NCBI GenBank assembly: GCA_900547645.1
Contig: URHP01000021.1
Location: 1 to 23,828 of the forward strand
Length of the DNA: 23,828 bases
From: an uncultured Eubacteriales bacterium
GTDB lineage: Bacteria > Bacillota > Clostridia > Christensenellales > Borkfalkiaceae
Reading direction: 5' to 3'
Of the stretch, positions 1-8,332 are shown in pieces (within the stretch, counting starts at the first letter, position 1; each line of letters begins with the position of its first letter). Below the pieces are notes generated by a model that worked only from the letters and a program-made list of their open reading frames with translations, searched no databases and was not told the origin of the DNA. The translations under genes were made by a program, and so were the position numbers.

Positions 1-36
1 TAGTCTCGTGGGCTCGGAGATGTGTATAAGTGACAG
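1..36 (+). other. Nextera read-2 transposase adapter (non-genomic)
   Basis: Positions 3-36 match the 34-nt Nextera read-2 transposon-end oligo (starts GTCTCGTGGGCTCGG, ends in the mosaic end) with one mismatch, T for A at position 31. The two preceding bases could be the end of an i7 index. This is library sequence left in the assembly and not part of the organism. The reverse complement of the same adapter side closes the contig at 23809-23828. Confidence 0.97.
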
Positions 37-219
37 GAGCCGCACCTCGCGCTCTTCGAATCCTTCCGCGAGATCGACGGCGGCGAGCTGAAACACAAGT
101 TCGTGTACCGCAGCCGCAGCGAGGCGTTCGATGCGGCGGTCGGCGCGCTCAGGGCGCTGCTCGAACGGCAGGGCTATGCGGATAACGGGGAGGGCTACCT
201 GTATGCAGGCGGGAATTAA
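37..219 (+). CDS. 3' fragment of an unidentified gene (60 residues)
   Basis: An open frame runs from the adapter junction to a TAA at 217-219 and gives 60 C-terminal residues that start EPHLALFESFREIDGGEL and end GYLYAGGN. The start and most of the gene lie off the contig. The fragment is charged and looks like a helical tail (a segment AVGALRALLERQGY is visible). I do not recognise a family. Its stop codon lies 17 bp inside the next gene, so it is probably the preceding member of the same operon. That overlap and the uninterrupted frame are the reasons to believe it is real. Confidence 0.6.
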   Translation, partial: EPHLALFESFREIDGGELKHKFVYRSRSEAFDAAVGALRALLERQGYADNGEGYLYAGGN

Positions 220-973
220 CCTGTTTTCCCTGCGCAAGCAGATCGCGACGGAAGAGGACTTTCTGAAGACGGCGCTCCGTCTCAGGGAAATGGGCTATAC
301 GTCCCTGCAGTTTTCGGGCGCGCCCTTCGACGCGGCGATGATCGCAAGGGTAAGCGGGGCGAGCGGACTGCCCGTCACGCTCACGCACGTCCCGCTCGAC
401 AGGATCCTGAACGACACGGAGCGGCTTGCGGAGGAGCACCGTTCGTTCGGCTGCCGCAGGGCGGGGCTGGGCATGATGCCCCTTGAAACGGTCGTGGATG
501 AACGCGCGTGCCGCGCGCTCATCGACGGGCTGCAGCGCGCGGCGCAGACGATGAAGCGCTGCGGCGTACAGCTCTTCTATCACAACCATCACTTTGAATT
601 TTACAGGCACGGGAACAAAACGGTGTTTGAGCTGCTTTTGGAGGACGCGCCCGATCTGCACTTCACGGCGGACGTCTATTGGTTGCAGTACGGCGGTGCG
701 GACGTCGCGGAATTTTTGGGACGGCTTGCGGGGCGCGTGGAATGCGTGCATCTCAAGGACTACCGCATCGTGCGCAAAAAGAATGCGGAAAAGATCGAGC
801 TTTTGCCCGCGTTCGCGCCCGTGGGGGACGGCTCTCTGAACATCCCCGCGCTCGTTGCCGCGGCGCGCGCGGCGGGCGCCGAGGAATTTTATGTGGAACA
901 GGACGACGCCTGCGATGATCCCGATCCGTTCGGGCAGGTCGCGCGCAGTATCCGTTATCTCAAAGGCATTTAA
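203..973 (+). CDS. Sugar phosphate isomerase/epimerase-like TIM-barrel protein (PF01261, AP-endonuclease-2 fold)
   Basis: 256 residues, about the usual length of PF01261 'xylose-isomerase-like TIM barrel' proteins. Visible metal-site signatures are YHNHHFEF (H127, H129/H130, E132), VHLKDY (H183) and FYVEQDD (E232), the His/Glu/Asp pattern expected for a divalent metal centre. I chose the ATG at 203 over the upstream in-frame ATG at 131: GGGGAGGG (187-194) sits 8 nt before it, and the family fold begins at once with QAGINLFSLR. It overlaps the upstream gene by 17 bp. Members act as sugar epimerases/isomerases, inosose-type enzymes, or the lyase subunit in 3-keto-glycoside cleavage. With two Gfo/Idh/MocA genes directly downstream, a joint oxidation/isomerisation or elimination role is plausible (inference). 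No signal peptide, so cytoplasmic. Exact substrate unknown. Confidence 0.85.
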   Translation: MQAGINLFSLRKQIATEEDFLKTALRLREMGYTSLQFSGAPFDAAMIARVSGASGLPVTLTHVPLDRILNDTERLAEEHRSFGCRRAGLGMMPLETVVDERACRALIDGLQRAAQTMKRCGVQLFYHNHHFEFYRHGNKTVFELLLEDAPDLHFTADVYWLQYGGADVAEFLGRLAGRVECVHLKDYRIVRKKNAEKIELLPAFAPVGDGSLNIPALVAAARAAGAEEFYVEQDDACDDPDPFGQVARSIRYLKGI

Positions 974-985
974 GCGGAGGAAACC

Positions 986-2164
986 ATGAAAAAGATCAGA
1001 TTCGGAATCGTCGGACTGGGCAATCAGGGCTCGACGTATGCACTCAGGCTGTTTGCGCAGGATAAGATCGAAAACGGCGAAATTTCCGCCCTGTGCGACA
1101 TCGATCCCGCGAAGATCGACCGCATGAAGGCGCAGTACCCGCGGGAGGCCGTATATTTTACAGACTATCGCGAAATGCTCGACAGCGGACTGTGCGACGC
1201 GGTGCTGGTGGAGACGCCGCACTATCTTCACCCCGAGATCGCGATCGAATGCTTCCGCCGCGGGATCCCCGTCATTGTGGAAAAGCCCGCGGGCGTCTAC
1301 GCCATGCAGGTGCGCGAGATGAACGAAGCGGCGCAAAAGTACGGCGCAAAGTTTGCCGTCATGTTCAATCAGCGCACCAACTGCGTCTACCGCAAGATGC
1401 GCGAGATGGTCGCGGCGGGCGCGGTGGGGCAGCTGCAGCGCGTCACGTGGATCATCACCGACTGGTACCGGACGCAGTACTATTACGATACGGGCGCATG
1501 GCGCGCGACCTGGGACGGCGAGGGCGGCGGCGTGCTCATCAATCAGTGCCCGCACCAGCTCGATCTGCTTTCCTGGGTGGTGGGCGAACAGCCTGCGCGC
1601 GTGCGCGGCTTCTGTTCGTACGGCAAGTGGCACGACGTCGAGGTGGAGGACGAAGTCACGGCATATCTGACCTATCGGAGCGGCGCGACGGGCGTGTTCG
1701 TCACCACGACGGGCGAGACGCCCGGCACCAACCGGCTGGAGATCTCCGGAACGGGCGGGAAACTGCTCTGCGAGGGGGATAAGCTGTATTATTACAAAAA
1801 CAAGACGGATTCGGGCGAATTTTCGCGCACCGCAAAGGAGGCGTTCGGCAGACCGGAGGTCGTCTGCGAAGAGCCCGAAACGGACGGAAAAAACCCGCAG
1901 CACGCGGGCATCATCAACAATTTTGCCAACGCGCTTCTGGGGCTGGAGCCCTTCTTCGTGGACGGCAGGGAGGGCATCAACGGCGTGGAGCTCATGAACG
2001 CCATCGAGCTTTCGGGCTGGCGGGGTGGCGAGGAGGTCTCCCTTCCCGTGGACGGGGAGGAGTACCTGCGCGAACTGACCGCGCGCCGCGCCACGTCCCG
2101 CAGGAAAGAGGACGGCGGCGTCGTGGCGGACACGGCGGGCAGCTACGGGAGCCGCGAACGGTGA
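986..2164 (+). CDS. Gfo/Idh/MocA family NAD(P)-dependent sugar oxidoreductase (copy 1)
   Basis: 392 residues. The N-terminal Rossmann fold opens with GIVGLGNQGS (about residues 8-17). The hallmark EKP motif is at E99-K100-P101. The C-terminal catalytic half contains GGGVLINQCPHQLDLL, in which H190 and D193 are the usual catalytic/substrate-binding pair. GGAGG (976-980) lies 5 nt before the ATG. The family oxidises or reduces sugar or polyol hydroxyls, often at C3, with NAD(P). The last 40 or so residues (Arg-rich, ending SYGSRER) extend past the typical domain and may be poorly conserved. It ends in a 4-bp overlap with the next gene (GTGA, 2161-2164), so translation is likely coupled. It is clearly paralogous to that gene. 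Substrate not deducible from sequence. Confidence 0.92.
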   Translation: MKKIRFGIVGLGNQGSTYALRLFAQDKIENGEISALCDIDPAKIDRMKAQYPREAVYFTDYREMLDSGLCDAVLVETPHYLHPEIAIECFRRGIPVIVEKPAGVYAMQVREMNEAAQKYGAKFAVMFNQRTNCVYRKMREMVAAGAVGQLQRVTWIITDWYRTQYYYDTGAWRATWDGEGGGVLINQCPHQLDLLSWVVGEQPARVRGFCSYGKWHDVEVEDEVTAYLTYRSGATGVFVTTTGETPGTNRLEISGTGGKLLCEGDKLYYYKNKTDSGEFSRTAKEAFGRPEVVCEEPETDGKNPQHAGIINNFANALLGLEPFFVDGREGINGVELMNAIELSGWRGGEEVSLPVDGEEYLRELTARRATSRRKEDGGVVADTAGSYGSRER

Positions 2165-3108
2165 AGTGCGCGGTCATCGGGCACGGGAATATCGGCAGAG
2201 TCCACCGCAGAGTGCTCGAAGAACTCGGACATGCCCCCGTCCTGTGCGATTCTGACGAGACACGCAGGGGCGGCGGCTACGCCGACTGGCGGGAAATGCT
2301 GGCGCGCGAGCGGCCGGACGTCGTACATATCTGCACGCCGCACTGTCTGCATGCGGACATGGTGGTGGGCTGTCTGGAAGCAGGCGCGCACGTTTTGTGC
2401 GAAAAGCCGCTGTGCATCCGCAGGGAAGACATCCCGCGCATCCTCGAAGCGGAACGACGCGCCAAGGGGATGCTCGGCGTATGCCTGCAAAACCGTTACA
2501 ATCCCTCCTCCCGCTATGCGGCGCAGTTTCTGCGCACCAGACGCGTAAAGAGCGCCGCGGCAATGCATTCCTGGCATCGCGACGGGGCGTACTATGCGTC
2601 GGGCGCATGGCGCGGCAAGTGGGCGACGGAGGGCGGCGGCGTGCTCATCAATCAGGCGCTGCATACCGTCGATCTCATACAGTGGCTGGCGGGCATGCCC
2701 GAACGGGTGGCGGCGCAGATCGGGCAGCTCTCGCTCGGCGGCGTTATCGAAGCGGAGGACACCGCGGTTCTGCGCATGACGGCGGGAGACACGGTGGAGA
2801 CGCTGTTTGCCACGACGGGCGGCGGCGTTGATTTCCCGCCCGTGGTCTTTTTCGAAACGGAGGACGGCGCGCGTCTGGAACTTCTGCCCGACGCGGTGCG
2901 CGTGAACGGGGAGAGCGTCCCGCTCGAAGCCCCGCGCGCGGCGTACGGGAAGCCGTGTTACGGCGGGAGCCACCGCCTGCTCATCGAACATTTTTATCAG
3001 TGCGCGGCTTCGGGGGAGCGCTTCTCCGTGGACGGCGCGGAGGGTGCCAGGAGCGTGCGCATCGTGCTTGCGGCATATGAAAGCCGCGGAAGAACGCTCG
3101 CGCTCTGA
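2161..3108 (+). CDS. Gfo/Idh/MocA family NAD(P)-dependent sugar oxidoreductase (copy 2)
   Basis: 315 residues from a GTG start that overlaps the previous stop. The Rossmann glycine motif VIGHGNIG begins at about residue 5. EKP is at E81-K82-P83, and GGGVLINQALHTVDL carries H168 and D171. The block YYASGAWRGKWATEGGGV is strikingly close to YYDTGAWRATWDGEGGGV in copy 1, so the pair probably arose by duplication and then diverged (this copy is 77 residues shorter). The Shine-Dalgarno is weak (GGGA at about 2147), consistent with coupled translation from copy 1. Two paralogues side by side may oxidise and reduce different intermediates of one pathway, or form a hetero-oligomer (both inference). 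Cytoplasmic. Confidence 0.9.
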   Translation: MKCAVIGHGNIGRVHRRVLEELGHAPVLCDSDETRRGGGYADWREMLARERPDVVHICTPHCLHADMVVGCLEAGAHVLCEKPLCIRREDIPRILEAERRAKGMLGVCLQNRYNPSSRYAAQFLRTRRVKSAAAMHSWHRDGAYYASGAWRGKWATEGGGVLINQALHTVDLIQWLAGMPERVAAQIGQLSLGGVIEAEDTAVLRMTAGDTVETLFATTGGGVDFPPVVFFETEDGARLELLPDAVRVNGESVPLEAPRAAYGKPCYGGSHRLLIEHFYQCAASGERFSVDGAEGARSVRIVLAAYESRGRTLAL

Positions 3109-3125
3109 ACGCTCCGGAGGCTCGT

Positions 3126-5078
3126 ATGCATCGGTTTCGGGGGATCTGGATCGCAGACCGCCGCTTTCATGCGCTGGGACCGCGTTCCGAGCGCGCGCAG
3201 AACGGGGCGCTGCAAAATGCACACGTTCTGTTCCGCACTCAATTCGATTGGGACGGCAGGGGCAGAGTCAACCTCTATTTTTCTGCGGACGACTATGCGA
3301 AAGCATATGTGAACGGACAGTTCGCGGCGCAGGGTCCTGCGCCCGGGTATGCCTGCAGGACCTATTACGTCCGCAGGGACATCACGCGGTATCTGCATGC
3401 GGGGACCAACGTGCTTGCCTTCCACGTCTATTATCAGGGGCTTGTCAACAGAGTGTGGGTGAGCGGCGATCTGCTGTGCGGACTGCTCTTCGACGTGACG
3501 TCGGGGCAGGATCTGCTCGCCTGTTCCTGCGGACGCGTGAAGACGGCGGCGCACACGGGGTACGCCGCGCTCGCCGTCACGGGCTACGATACGCAGTTCA
3601 TGGAGCGCTACGATTCGCGCGCGCCCGAAGTCGGATTTGAATTGCCCGACTATGACGACGGCGGCTGGGAATATGCCCTGCCGCGCAGATACGTTCCCTA
3701 TCGGACCGCACCGCAGAAGATCAGAAACCTCGCGTCGGAGGAGATGACGCCCGTAGTGTGCGGGAACGGCGTCTATGACTTCCGTCAGGAATTTGTCGGG
3801 AATCCCGTGATCACCGCACGCGGAAACGCGGGCGACCGCGTCGTGATCCTCCTCGGAGAGGAGTGCAACGACGACGGCACCGTGCGCCACGCGATGCGCT
3901 GCAACTGCGATTATCGGGAAGAATGGATCCTTTCGGGCGGGACGGATACCTTTCAGGCATTTGACTACAAGGCGTTCCGCTATCTGGCGCTCGAAGCGCC
4001 GCCCACCGTGCGGTTTCTGAAGGTCGGCGGCATGGCGCGCCACTATCCCTTCCGTGCCGGGGCGCGCTGCCGCTATGCGGACGGCGCGCTGCAAAAAGTG
4101 TACGCTCTTTGCGCGAATACGCTGAAATACGGCGTACAGGAGGGGTATCTCGACTGCCCGAGCCGGGAAAAAGGGCAGTATTTCGGCGACGGGGTATGGT
4201 CGGCGCTCGCGCATATCGCGCTGACGGGCGAGACGCTGCTCTACCGGAAATTCATCGAAAACGCCTTCGATTCCACGCATATCGACGCGGGAATGACTGC
4301 GCAGGGGCCCTGCGCGCTGGTACAGACGATCGCAGAATTTCCGCTGTATGTCGTCTTTTCGCTCAAATGGTACCGTCAGCTCACGGGGGACGAAAACTTC
4401 GTTGCAAGCAGGCGGTCGGACGTCGTGCGGCTGCTTGAAACATACAGGAATCGCTATTTCGATGAGGAGCGGCATCTCCTCTGCGTGAACGACCGCTGGA
4501 ACGTGGTGGAGTGGCCCGCTTCGGCAAGGGACGGCTACGATTTCCGCCTGGAGGAAGGGGAGCCCGTTCACGGTTTTCACAATGTCATGTGCGCGTACTG
4601 GCTGCTTGCCGTCAGGGTGTGCGAGGAGCTGTACGGGGTACAGATCATCGATCTTCCCGCGGCGGAACGGGCGTACCGCGAAGCGTTTTACAGCGAAGAG
4701 GAGCAGTTGTTTTACGACAGCATCGGAAGCAGTCATACGGCGCTCGCTTCGCAGCTCTTCGGGGTGCTTTCGGGGACCGCCCGCGGCGGCGGCGCGGAAG
4801 AGCGCCTGCTGGGCATGATCAGGGAAAAACGTCTGACGCGGAGCAATCTGTTCGTGACGCCCTTCCTGTTCCTGTGGCTGCGGCAGTCCGGAAACGAGGC
4901 GCTGCTTCTGGAACTGATCGGGGAACGGGACGCCTGGCTGAATATGATCGGGGAGGGCGCAACGACGACCTTTGAGGCGTTTTCCAAGCATAAAAAGGCG
5001 AATGCGTCCCTCTTTCACACGATGTTTGCCTTTCCGCTCCTGTTTCTGGCGGACGGCACAAATGCAATCACCCTGTAA
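3126..5078 (+). CDS. GH78-family alpha-L-rhamnosidase, cytoplasmic
   Basis: 650 residues. The N-terminal half is beta-rich (lectin-like, residues about 1-310, with a YVNG turn typical of GH78 galactose-binding-like domains). An (alpha/alpha)6 barrel follows. The barrel carries DCPSREKGQYFGD beginning at D343. Its spacing D343-E348-D355 matches the Asp-Glu-Asp set of Bacillus RhaB, where the Glu is the general acid. A second acid, E617 in TTFEAF, followed by H/F-rich NASLFHTMFAFP, fits the C-terminal catalytic base region. GGAGG (3116-3120) lies 5 nt upstream of the ATG. There is no signal peptide, so it should act on imported rhamnosides inside the cell. It lies between the oxidoreductases and the uronate genes. 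This points to substrates in which rhamnose caps glucuronic acid, as in arabinogalactan-type glycans, but the linkage cannot be read from sequence. No rhamnose-catabolic gene is in the window. Confidence 0.88.
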   Translation: MHRFRGIWIADRRFHALGPRSERAQNGALQNAHVLFRTQFDWDGRGRVNLYFSADDYAKAYVNGQFAAQGPAPGYACRTYYVRRDITRYLHAGTNVLAFHVYYQGLVNRVWVSGDLLCGLLFDVTSGQDLLACSCGRVKTAAHTGYAALAVTGYDTQFMERYDSRAPEVGFELPDYDDGGWEYALPRRYVPYRTAPQKIRNLASEEMTPVVCGNGVYDFRQEFVGNPVITARGNAGDRVVILLGEECNDDGTVRHAMRCNCDYREEWILSGGTDTFQAFDYKAFRYLALEAPPTVRFLKVGGMARHYPFRAGARCRYADGALQKVYALCANTLKYGVQEGYLDCPSREKGQYFGDGVWSALAHIALTGETLLYRKFIENAFDSTHIDAGMTAQGPCALVQTIAEFPLYVVFSLKWYRQLTGDENFVASRRSDVVRLLETYRNRYFDEERHLLCVNDRWNVVEWPASARDGYDFRLEEGEPVHGFHNVMCAYWLLAVRVCEELYGVQIIDLPAAERAYREAFYSEEEQLFYDSIGSSHTALASQLFGVLSGTARGGGAEERLLGMIREKRLTRSNLFVTPFLFLWLRQSGNEALLLELIGERDAWLNMIGEGATTTFEAFSKHKKANASLFHTMFAFPLLFLADGTNAITL

Positions 5079-5101
5079 AAATTCCATTCGGAGGGATACG
5101 G

Positions 5102-6424
5102 ATGAACGAACTGTTCGGCGGAAATCTGCTGCTGCATTCCGGGAGCGCGGAAAAGATCTGGGATTCGGTGGCGGAACTTCCCGTCATCGACTATCATTGC
5201 CATCTCGATCAGAACATGATCAGATCGGATGCGCGTTTTTCCGACATCGGCGAACTGTGGCTCGCGGGCGATCACTATAAGTGGCGCGCCATGCGGCTGT
5301 GCGGCGTGGAAGAAAAATATATCACGGGCGACGCAAGCTGGGAGGAAAAATTTGCGGCGTATGCGCGCATTCTGCCCCTGCTCGCCGGAAATCCGCTCTA
5401 CGATTGGACGCATCTCGAGCTTCGGCGCATCTACGGGATCGACGAGCCCCTCAACGCCGGGAGCGCGGCGCGCATTTACCGGCAGGCGAACGAAAAACCC
5501 GTCACGGTGCGCGGGCTTCTGAAGCAGTTCCGCGTGCAGTTCGTGGCAACCACGGACGATCCCGCGGACGATCTTGCGGCGCACGGCGAATACGGCGGAA
5601 CGCTGGTTTCGCCGACCTTCCGCCCCGATAAGCTCTATGATCCGGACGATGGGTATCTGGAAAAGCTCGGCGCGGCGGCGGGTGTGCGCATCGGCTCGCT
5701 CGACGACCTTCTGGAGGCGCTGACGCGTCGGCTGGACTATTTTGTTTCCAAGGGCTGCCGCATTTCCGATCACGGATTTGCAAAATTTCCCGAACGGTAC
5801 GCCGATCATGCGGAAGCGAAGGAGCTGTTCATGGCGCGCGGCACGCTTACGCCCGCGCAGAAGGACGCCTTTTTCGGATTTCTTCTTGTCTGGCTTGCGC
5901 GCGAGTACGGAAAGCGCGGACTGCTCATGCAGATGCATTTTTCCGTCATGCGCAACTGCAACGCGCGCATGTTTGCGCAGTGCGGCGCGGACGCCGGGTT
6001 CGACCTGCCCGCCGCGGAACAGTCCGCCGAAGGTCTGGTGCGCTTTTTGGGGCAGCTTTCGGACGAGGAGCGCCCCGAGACCGTGCTCTATACGCTCAAC
6101 GACGCCAATCTTCCCGCGCTCGCCGCGGCGACGGGCGCCTTCCGCAAGGTGCGCATGGGCGCGGCGTGGTGGTTCAACGATACCGTGCAGGGTATCCGCA
6201 AAAACCTGCGCACGGTCATGGAATATTCCGTACTCGGCACCAATCTCGGCATGCTGACGGACAGCCGCTCCTTTTCGAGCTACGTCCGTTTTGAGTTTTT
6301 CCGCCGCATTCTTGCGGACGAGCTGGGGACGCTCGTGCAGGAGGGGCGGTGCGATCTTGCAACGGCGCAGGCGGTCGCGCGCCGCGTGTGCTATGAAAAC
6401 GCAAAGGAGGCGCTTCGGCTATGA
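5102..6424 (+). CDS. uxaC: Glucuronate isomerase UxaC
   Basis: 440 residues, slightly shorter than the usual ~465. UxaC isomerises D-glucuronate to D-fructuronate (and D-galacturonate to D-tagaturonate), the first cytoplasmic step of hexuronate catabolism, in the amidohydrolase superfamily fold. Visible signatures are VIDYHCHL (H32, H34 metal ligands), PTFRPDKLYDPDD, LQMHFSVMRN, AWWFNDTVQGI and LGMLTDSRSFSSY near the C-terminus. Shine-Dalgarno GGAGGG (5090-5095) lies 6 nt before the ATG. Its stop overlaps the uxuA start by 4 bp (ATGA). Because tagaturonate reductase and altronate dehydratase are absent while mannonate enzymes follow, the glucuronate branch is the one this locus supports. Confidence 0.95.
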   Translation: MNELFGGNLLLHSGSAEKIWDSVAELPVIDYHCHLDQNMIRSDARFSDIGELWLAGDHYKWRAMRLCGVEEKYITGDASWEEKFAAYARILPLLAGNPLYDWTHLELRRIYGIDEPLNAGSAARIYRQANEKPVTVRGLLKQFRVQFVATTDDPADDLAAHGEYGGTLVSPTFRPDKLYDPDDGYLEKLGAAAGVRIGSLDDLLEALTRRLDYFVSKGCRISDHGFAKFPERYADHAEAKELFMARGTLTPAQKDAFFGFLLVWLAREYGKRGLLMQMHFSVMRNCNARMFAQCGADAGFDLPAAEQSAEGLVRFLGQLSDEERPETVLYTLNDANLPALAAATGAFRKVRMGAAWWFNDTVQGIRKNLRTVMEYSVLGTNLGMLTDSRSFSSYVRFEFFRRILADELGTLVQEGRCDLATAQAVARRVCYENAKEALRL

Positions 6425-7455
6425 AAATGACCTTTCGCTGGTATGGGGAGAAGGACAGCATTCCCCTGCAATATATCCGTCAGATCCCCAACATGTCCGG
6501 CGTGGTGACGGCAGTGTACGATACGCCCGTGGGCGAGGTGTGGGAGCCGGAAAAGATCTCCCGCCTCAAATACCTGTGCGATCAGGCGGGGCTGGAGATG
6601 GAAGTCATCGAGTCCGTCCCCGTGCATGAGGACATCAAGCTGGGCAAGCCCTCGCGCGATCGGCTCATCGCCAACTATGCGCAGACCATCCGCAACTTGG
6701 GCAAAGCGGGGGTGAAGTGCATCTGCTACAACTTCATGCCCGTGTTCGACTGGCTGCGCACCGATCTGAAGACGCCCGCCGAGGACGGGAGCAATTCCCT
6801 TTCCTACAATCATGAAACGCTCTTAAAGCTCGATCCCAAGAATCTGCACCTTCCCGGCTGGGACGAGAGCTACACGACGGACGAGCTGAACGGACTGCTC
6901 GCAGAATACAAAAACATTTCGCATGAACAGCTCTTTGAAAACCTCGTCTACTTTTTAAGCGGAATCATGCCCGCGTGCGACGAGACGGGGATCGACATGG
7001 CGATCCACCCGGACGATCCGCCGTGGGATATGTTCGGGCTGCCCCGCATCATCACGGGGGAGGCGAGCTACGAAAAGCTGTTCGCTGCAGTCCCCAACAA
7101 ACACAACGGCATCACGTTCTGCACGGGGAGCCTGGGCGCTGGCAGGCGGAACGATCTGCCCGAGATGGCGGCAAAGTACGCAAAGCGCATCTACTTTGCG
7201 CATATCCGCCAACTGAAGTACTGCGGCGAGACGGACTTCACCGAGGCGGGGCACTTGACGGGCGCGGGGAATCTCGACATCTACGGCATCGTCAAGGCGC
7301 TTGTGGAGAACGGGTTTGAAGGGTACGTTCGTCCCGACCACGGCAGAAATATCTGGGGCGAGGACGGCAAGCCGGGCTACGGCTTATACGACCGTGCGCT
7401 CGGCGCGGCATACCTGAACGGACTGTTTGAGGCAATCGAAAAGGACAGGAGGTAA
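6421..7455 (+). CDS. uxuA: Mannonate dehydratase UxuA
   Basis: 344 residues, matching the shorter Gram-positive type. UxuA dehydrates D-mannonate to 2-keto-3-deoxy-D-gluconate (KDG). The PF03786 TIM barrel opens with MTFRWYGEKDSIPLQYIRQI. Metal/substrate motifs are IHPDDPPW (H196), CTGSLGA, AHIRQLK and RPDHGR. The ATG overlaps the uxaC stop (ATGA), and AAAGGAGG (6403-6410) within the end of uxaC lies 10 nt upstream, so translation is probably coupled. It is followed after 3 bp by uxuB. The gene order uxaC-uxuA-uxuB gives three consecutive reactions except that the reductase gene comes last. Confidence 0.95.
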   Translation: MKMTFRWYGEKDSIPLQYIRQIPNMSGVVTAVYDTPVGEVWEPEKISRLKYLCDQAGLEMEVIESVPVHEDIKLGKPSRDRLIANYAQTIRNLGKAGVKCICYNFMPVFDWLRTDLKTPAEDGSNSLSYNHETLLKLDPKNLHLPGWDESYTTDELNGLLAEYKNISHEQLFENLVYFLSGIMPACDETGIDMAIHPDDPPWDMFGLPRIITGEASYEKLFAAVPNKHNGITFCTGSLGAGRRNDLPEMAAKYAKRIYFAHIRQLKYCGETDFTEAGHLTGAGNLDIYGIVKALVENGFEGYVRPDHGRNIWGEDGKPGYGLYDRALGAAYLNGLFEAIEKDRR

Positions 7456-7458
7456 ATC

Positions 7459-8283
7459 ATGAAAATACCCTTTGAAGTAGATCTGAGCGAAAAGGTCATT
7501 GCGATCACGGGCGCAGGCGGCGTCATCTGCGGGGAGTTCGCGCGTGCGCTTGCCGCGTGCGGGGCGAAGGTCGCGCTTCTGGACATCAATTTCGACGCAG
7601 CCAAGAAGATCGCCGACGAGATCGGGGATAACGCGCTTGCCGTGCGGTGCAACTGCCTCGACAAGGCGAGCATTCAGGCGGCGAGGGAGGAAGTGAACGC
7701 GGCGTTCGGCAAGGTAAACTTCCTTATCAACGGCGCGGGCGGAAACAACCCGCGGGCGACCACGGACAACGAGACCGCGGACATGGGCGGGGGAAAAGAC
7801 TTCTTCGCCCTCGAGGAGAGCGGCATCAAGTTCGTGTTCGACCTCAATATCACCACGGCATTCCTCGTCACGCAGGTGTTCGCCGAGGACATGCTGGAGA
7901 CGGGCGGCAATATCATCAATATTTCCTCGATGAACGCCTATCGCCCGCTCACCAAAATTCCCGCATACTCCGCGGCAAAGGCGGGCATTAGTAACTTTAC
8001 GCAGTGGCTGGCGGTGCATTTTGCGTCGAAGGGCATCCGCTGCAATGCGATCGCGCCCGGGTTCTTCGTGACCAACCAGAACCGCGATCTGCTGTTCAAT
8101 AAGGACGGCACGCCCACGGCGCGCACGGGCAAGATCCTGGCGGCGACGCCCATGAAGAAATTCGGGGAAGTGGACGATCTGTTGGGCGCGCTTTTGTGGC
8201 TCGCGGACGATACTGCCAGCGGGTTTGTGACGGGAACGGTGATTCCCGTGGACGGCGGATTCTCTGCATATTCGGGGGTTTGA
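7459..8283 (+). CDS. uxuB: D-mannonate oxidoreductase / fructuronate reductase, SDR type (UxuB)
   Basis: 274 residues, a classical short-chain dehydrogenase. The cofactor motif is TGAGGVICG near residue 15 and the substrate NGAGG segment near residue 90. The catalytic set is S157, Y170 and K174 (SSMNAY...YSAAK). The tail ends VTGTVIPVDGGFSAYSGV. It resembles the Bacillus-type UxuB, which reduces D-fructuronate to D-mannonate with NAD(P)H, rather than the long-chain E. coli enzyme. The operon position directly after uxuA makes this assignment strong; sequence alone could also fit other sugar-acid SDRs. Shine-Dalgarno AGGAGGT (7447-7453) lies 5 nt before the ATG. A 219-bp repeat-bearing gap separates it from eda. 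Confidence 0.88.
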   Translation: MKIPFEVDLSEKVIAITGAGGVICGEFARALAACGAKVALLDINFDAAKKIADEIGDNALAVRCNCLDKASIQAAREEVNAAFGKVNFLINGAGGNNPRATTDNETADMGGGKDFFALEESGIKFVFDLNITTAFLVTQVFAEDMLETGGNIINISSMNAYRPLTKIPAYSAAKAGISNFTQWLAVHFASKGIRCNAIAPGFFVTNQNRDLLFNKDGTPTARTGKILAATPMKKFGEVDDLLGALLWLADDTASGFVTGTVIPVDGGFSAYSGV

Positions 8284-8321
8284 GTTCGCATGCATCGCGG
8301 CATACTGTGACGCGCTGCGGG
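8284..8321 (+). repeat. 38-bp intergenic hairpin repeat, copy 1
   Basis: This 38-nt unit starts GTTCGCATGCATCGCGGC immediately after the uxuB stop codon and recurs at 8413-8450 with 37 of 38 bases identical (only 8310 A versus 8439 T differs). Within it, GCATCGCG (8292-8299) can pair with CGCGCTGC (8311-8318) with one mismatch around an 11-nt loop. It could be a transcribed stem-loop that stops, processes or protects mRNA, or part of a dispersed repeat family. Confidence 0.8.
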
Positions 8322-8332
8322 GATCCTCGGTT

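Noticed and set aside
131..202. Upstream ATG extension of the PF01261 gene
   Set aside because: It adds 24 Arg-rich residues with no family match, and a good ribosome site precedes the ATG at 203.
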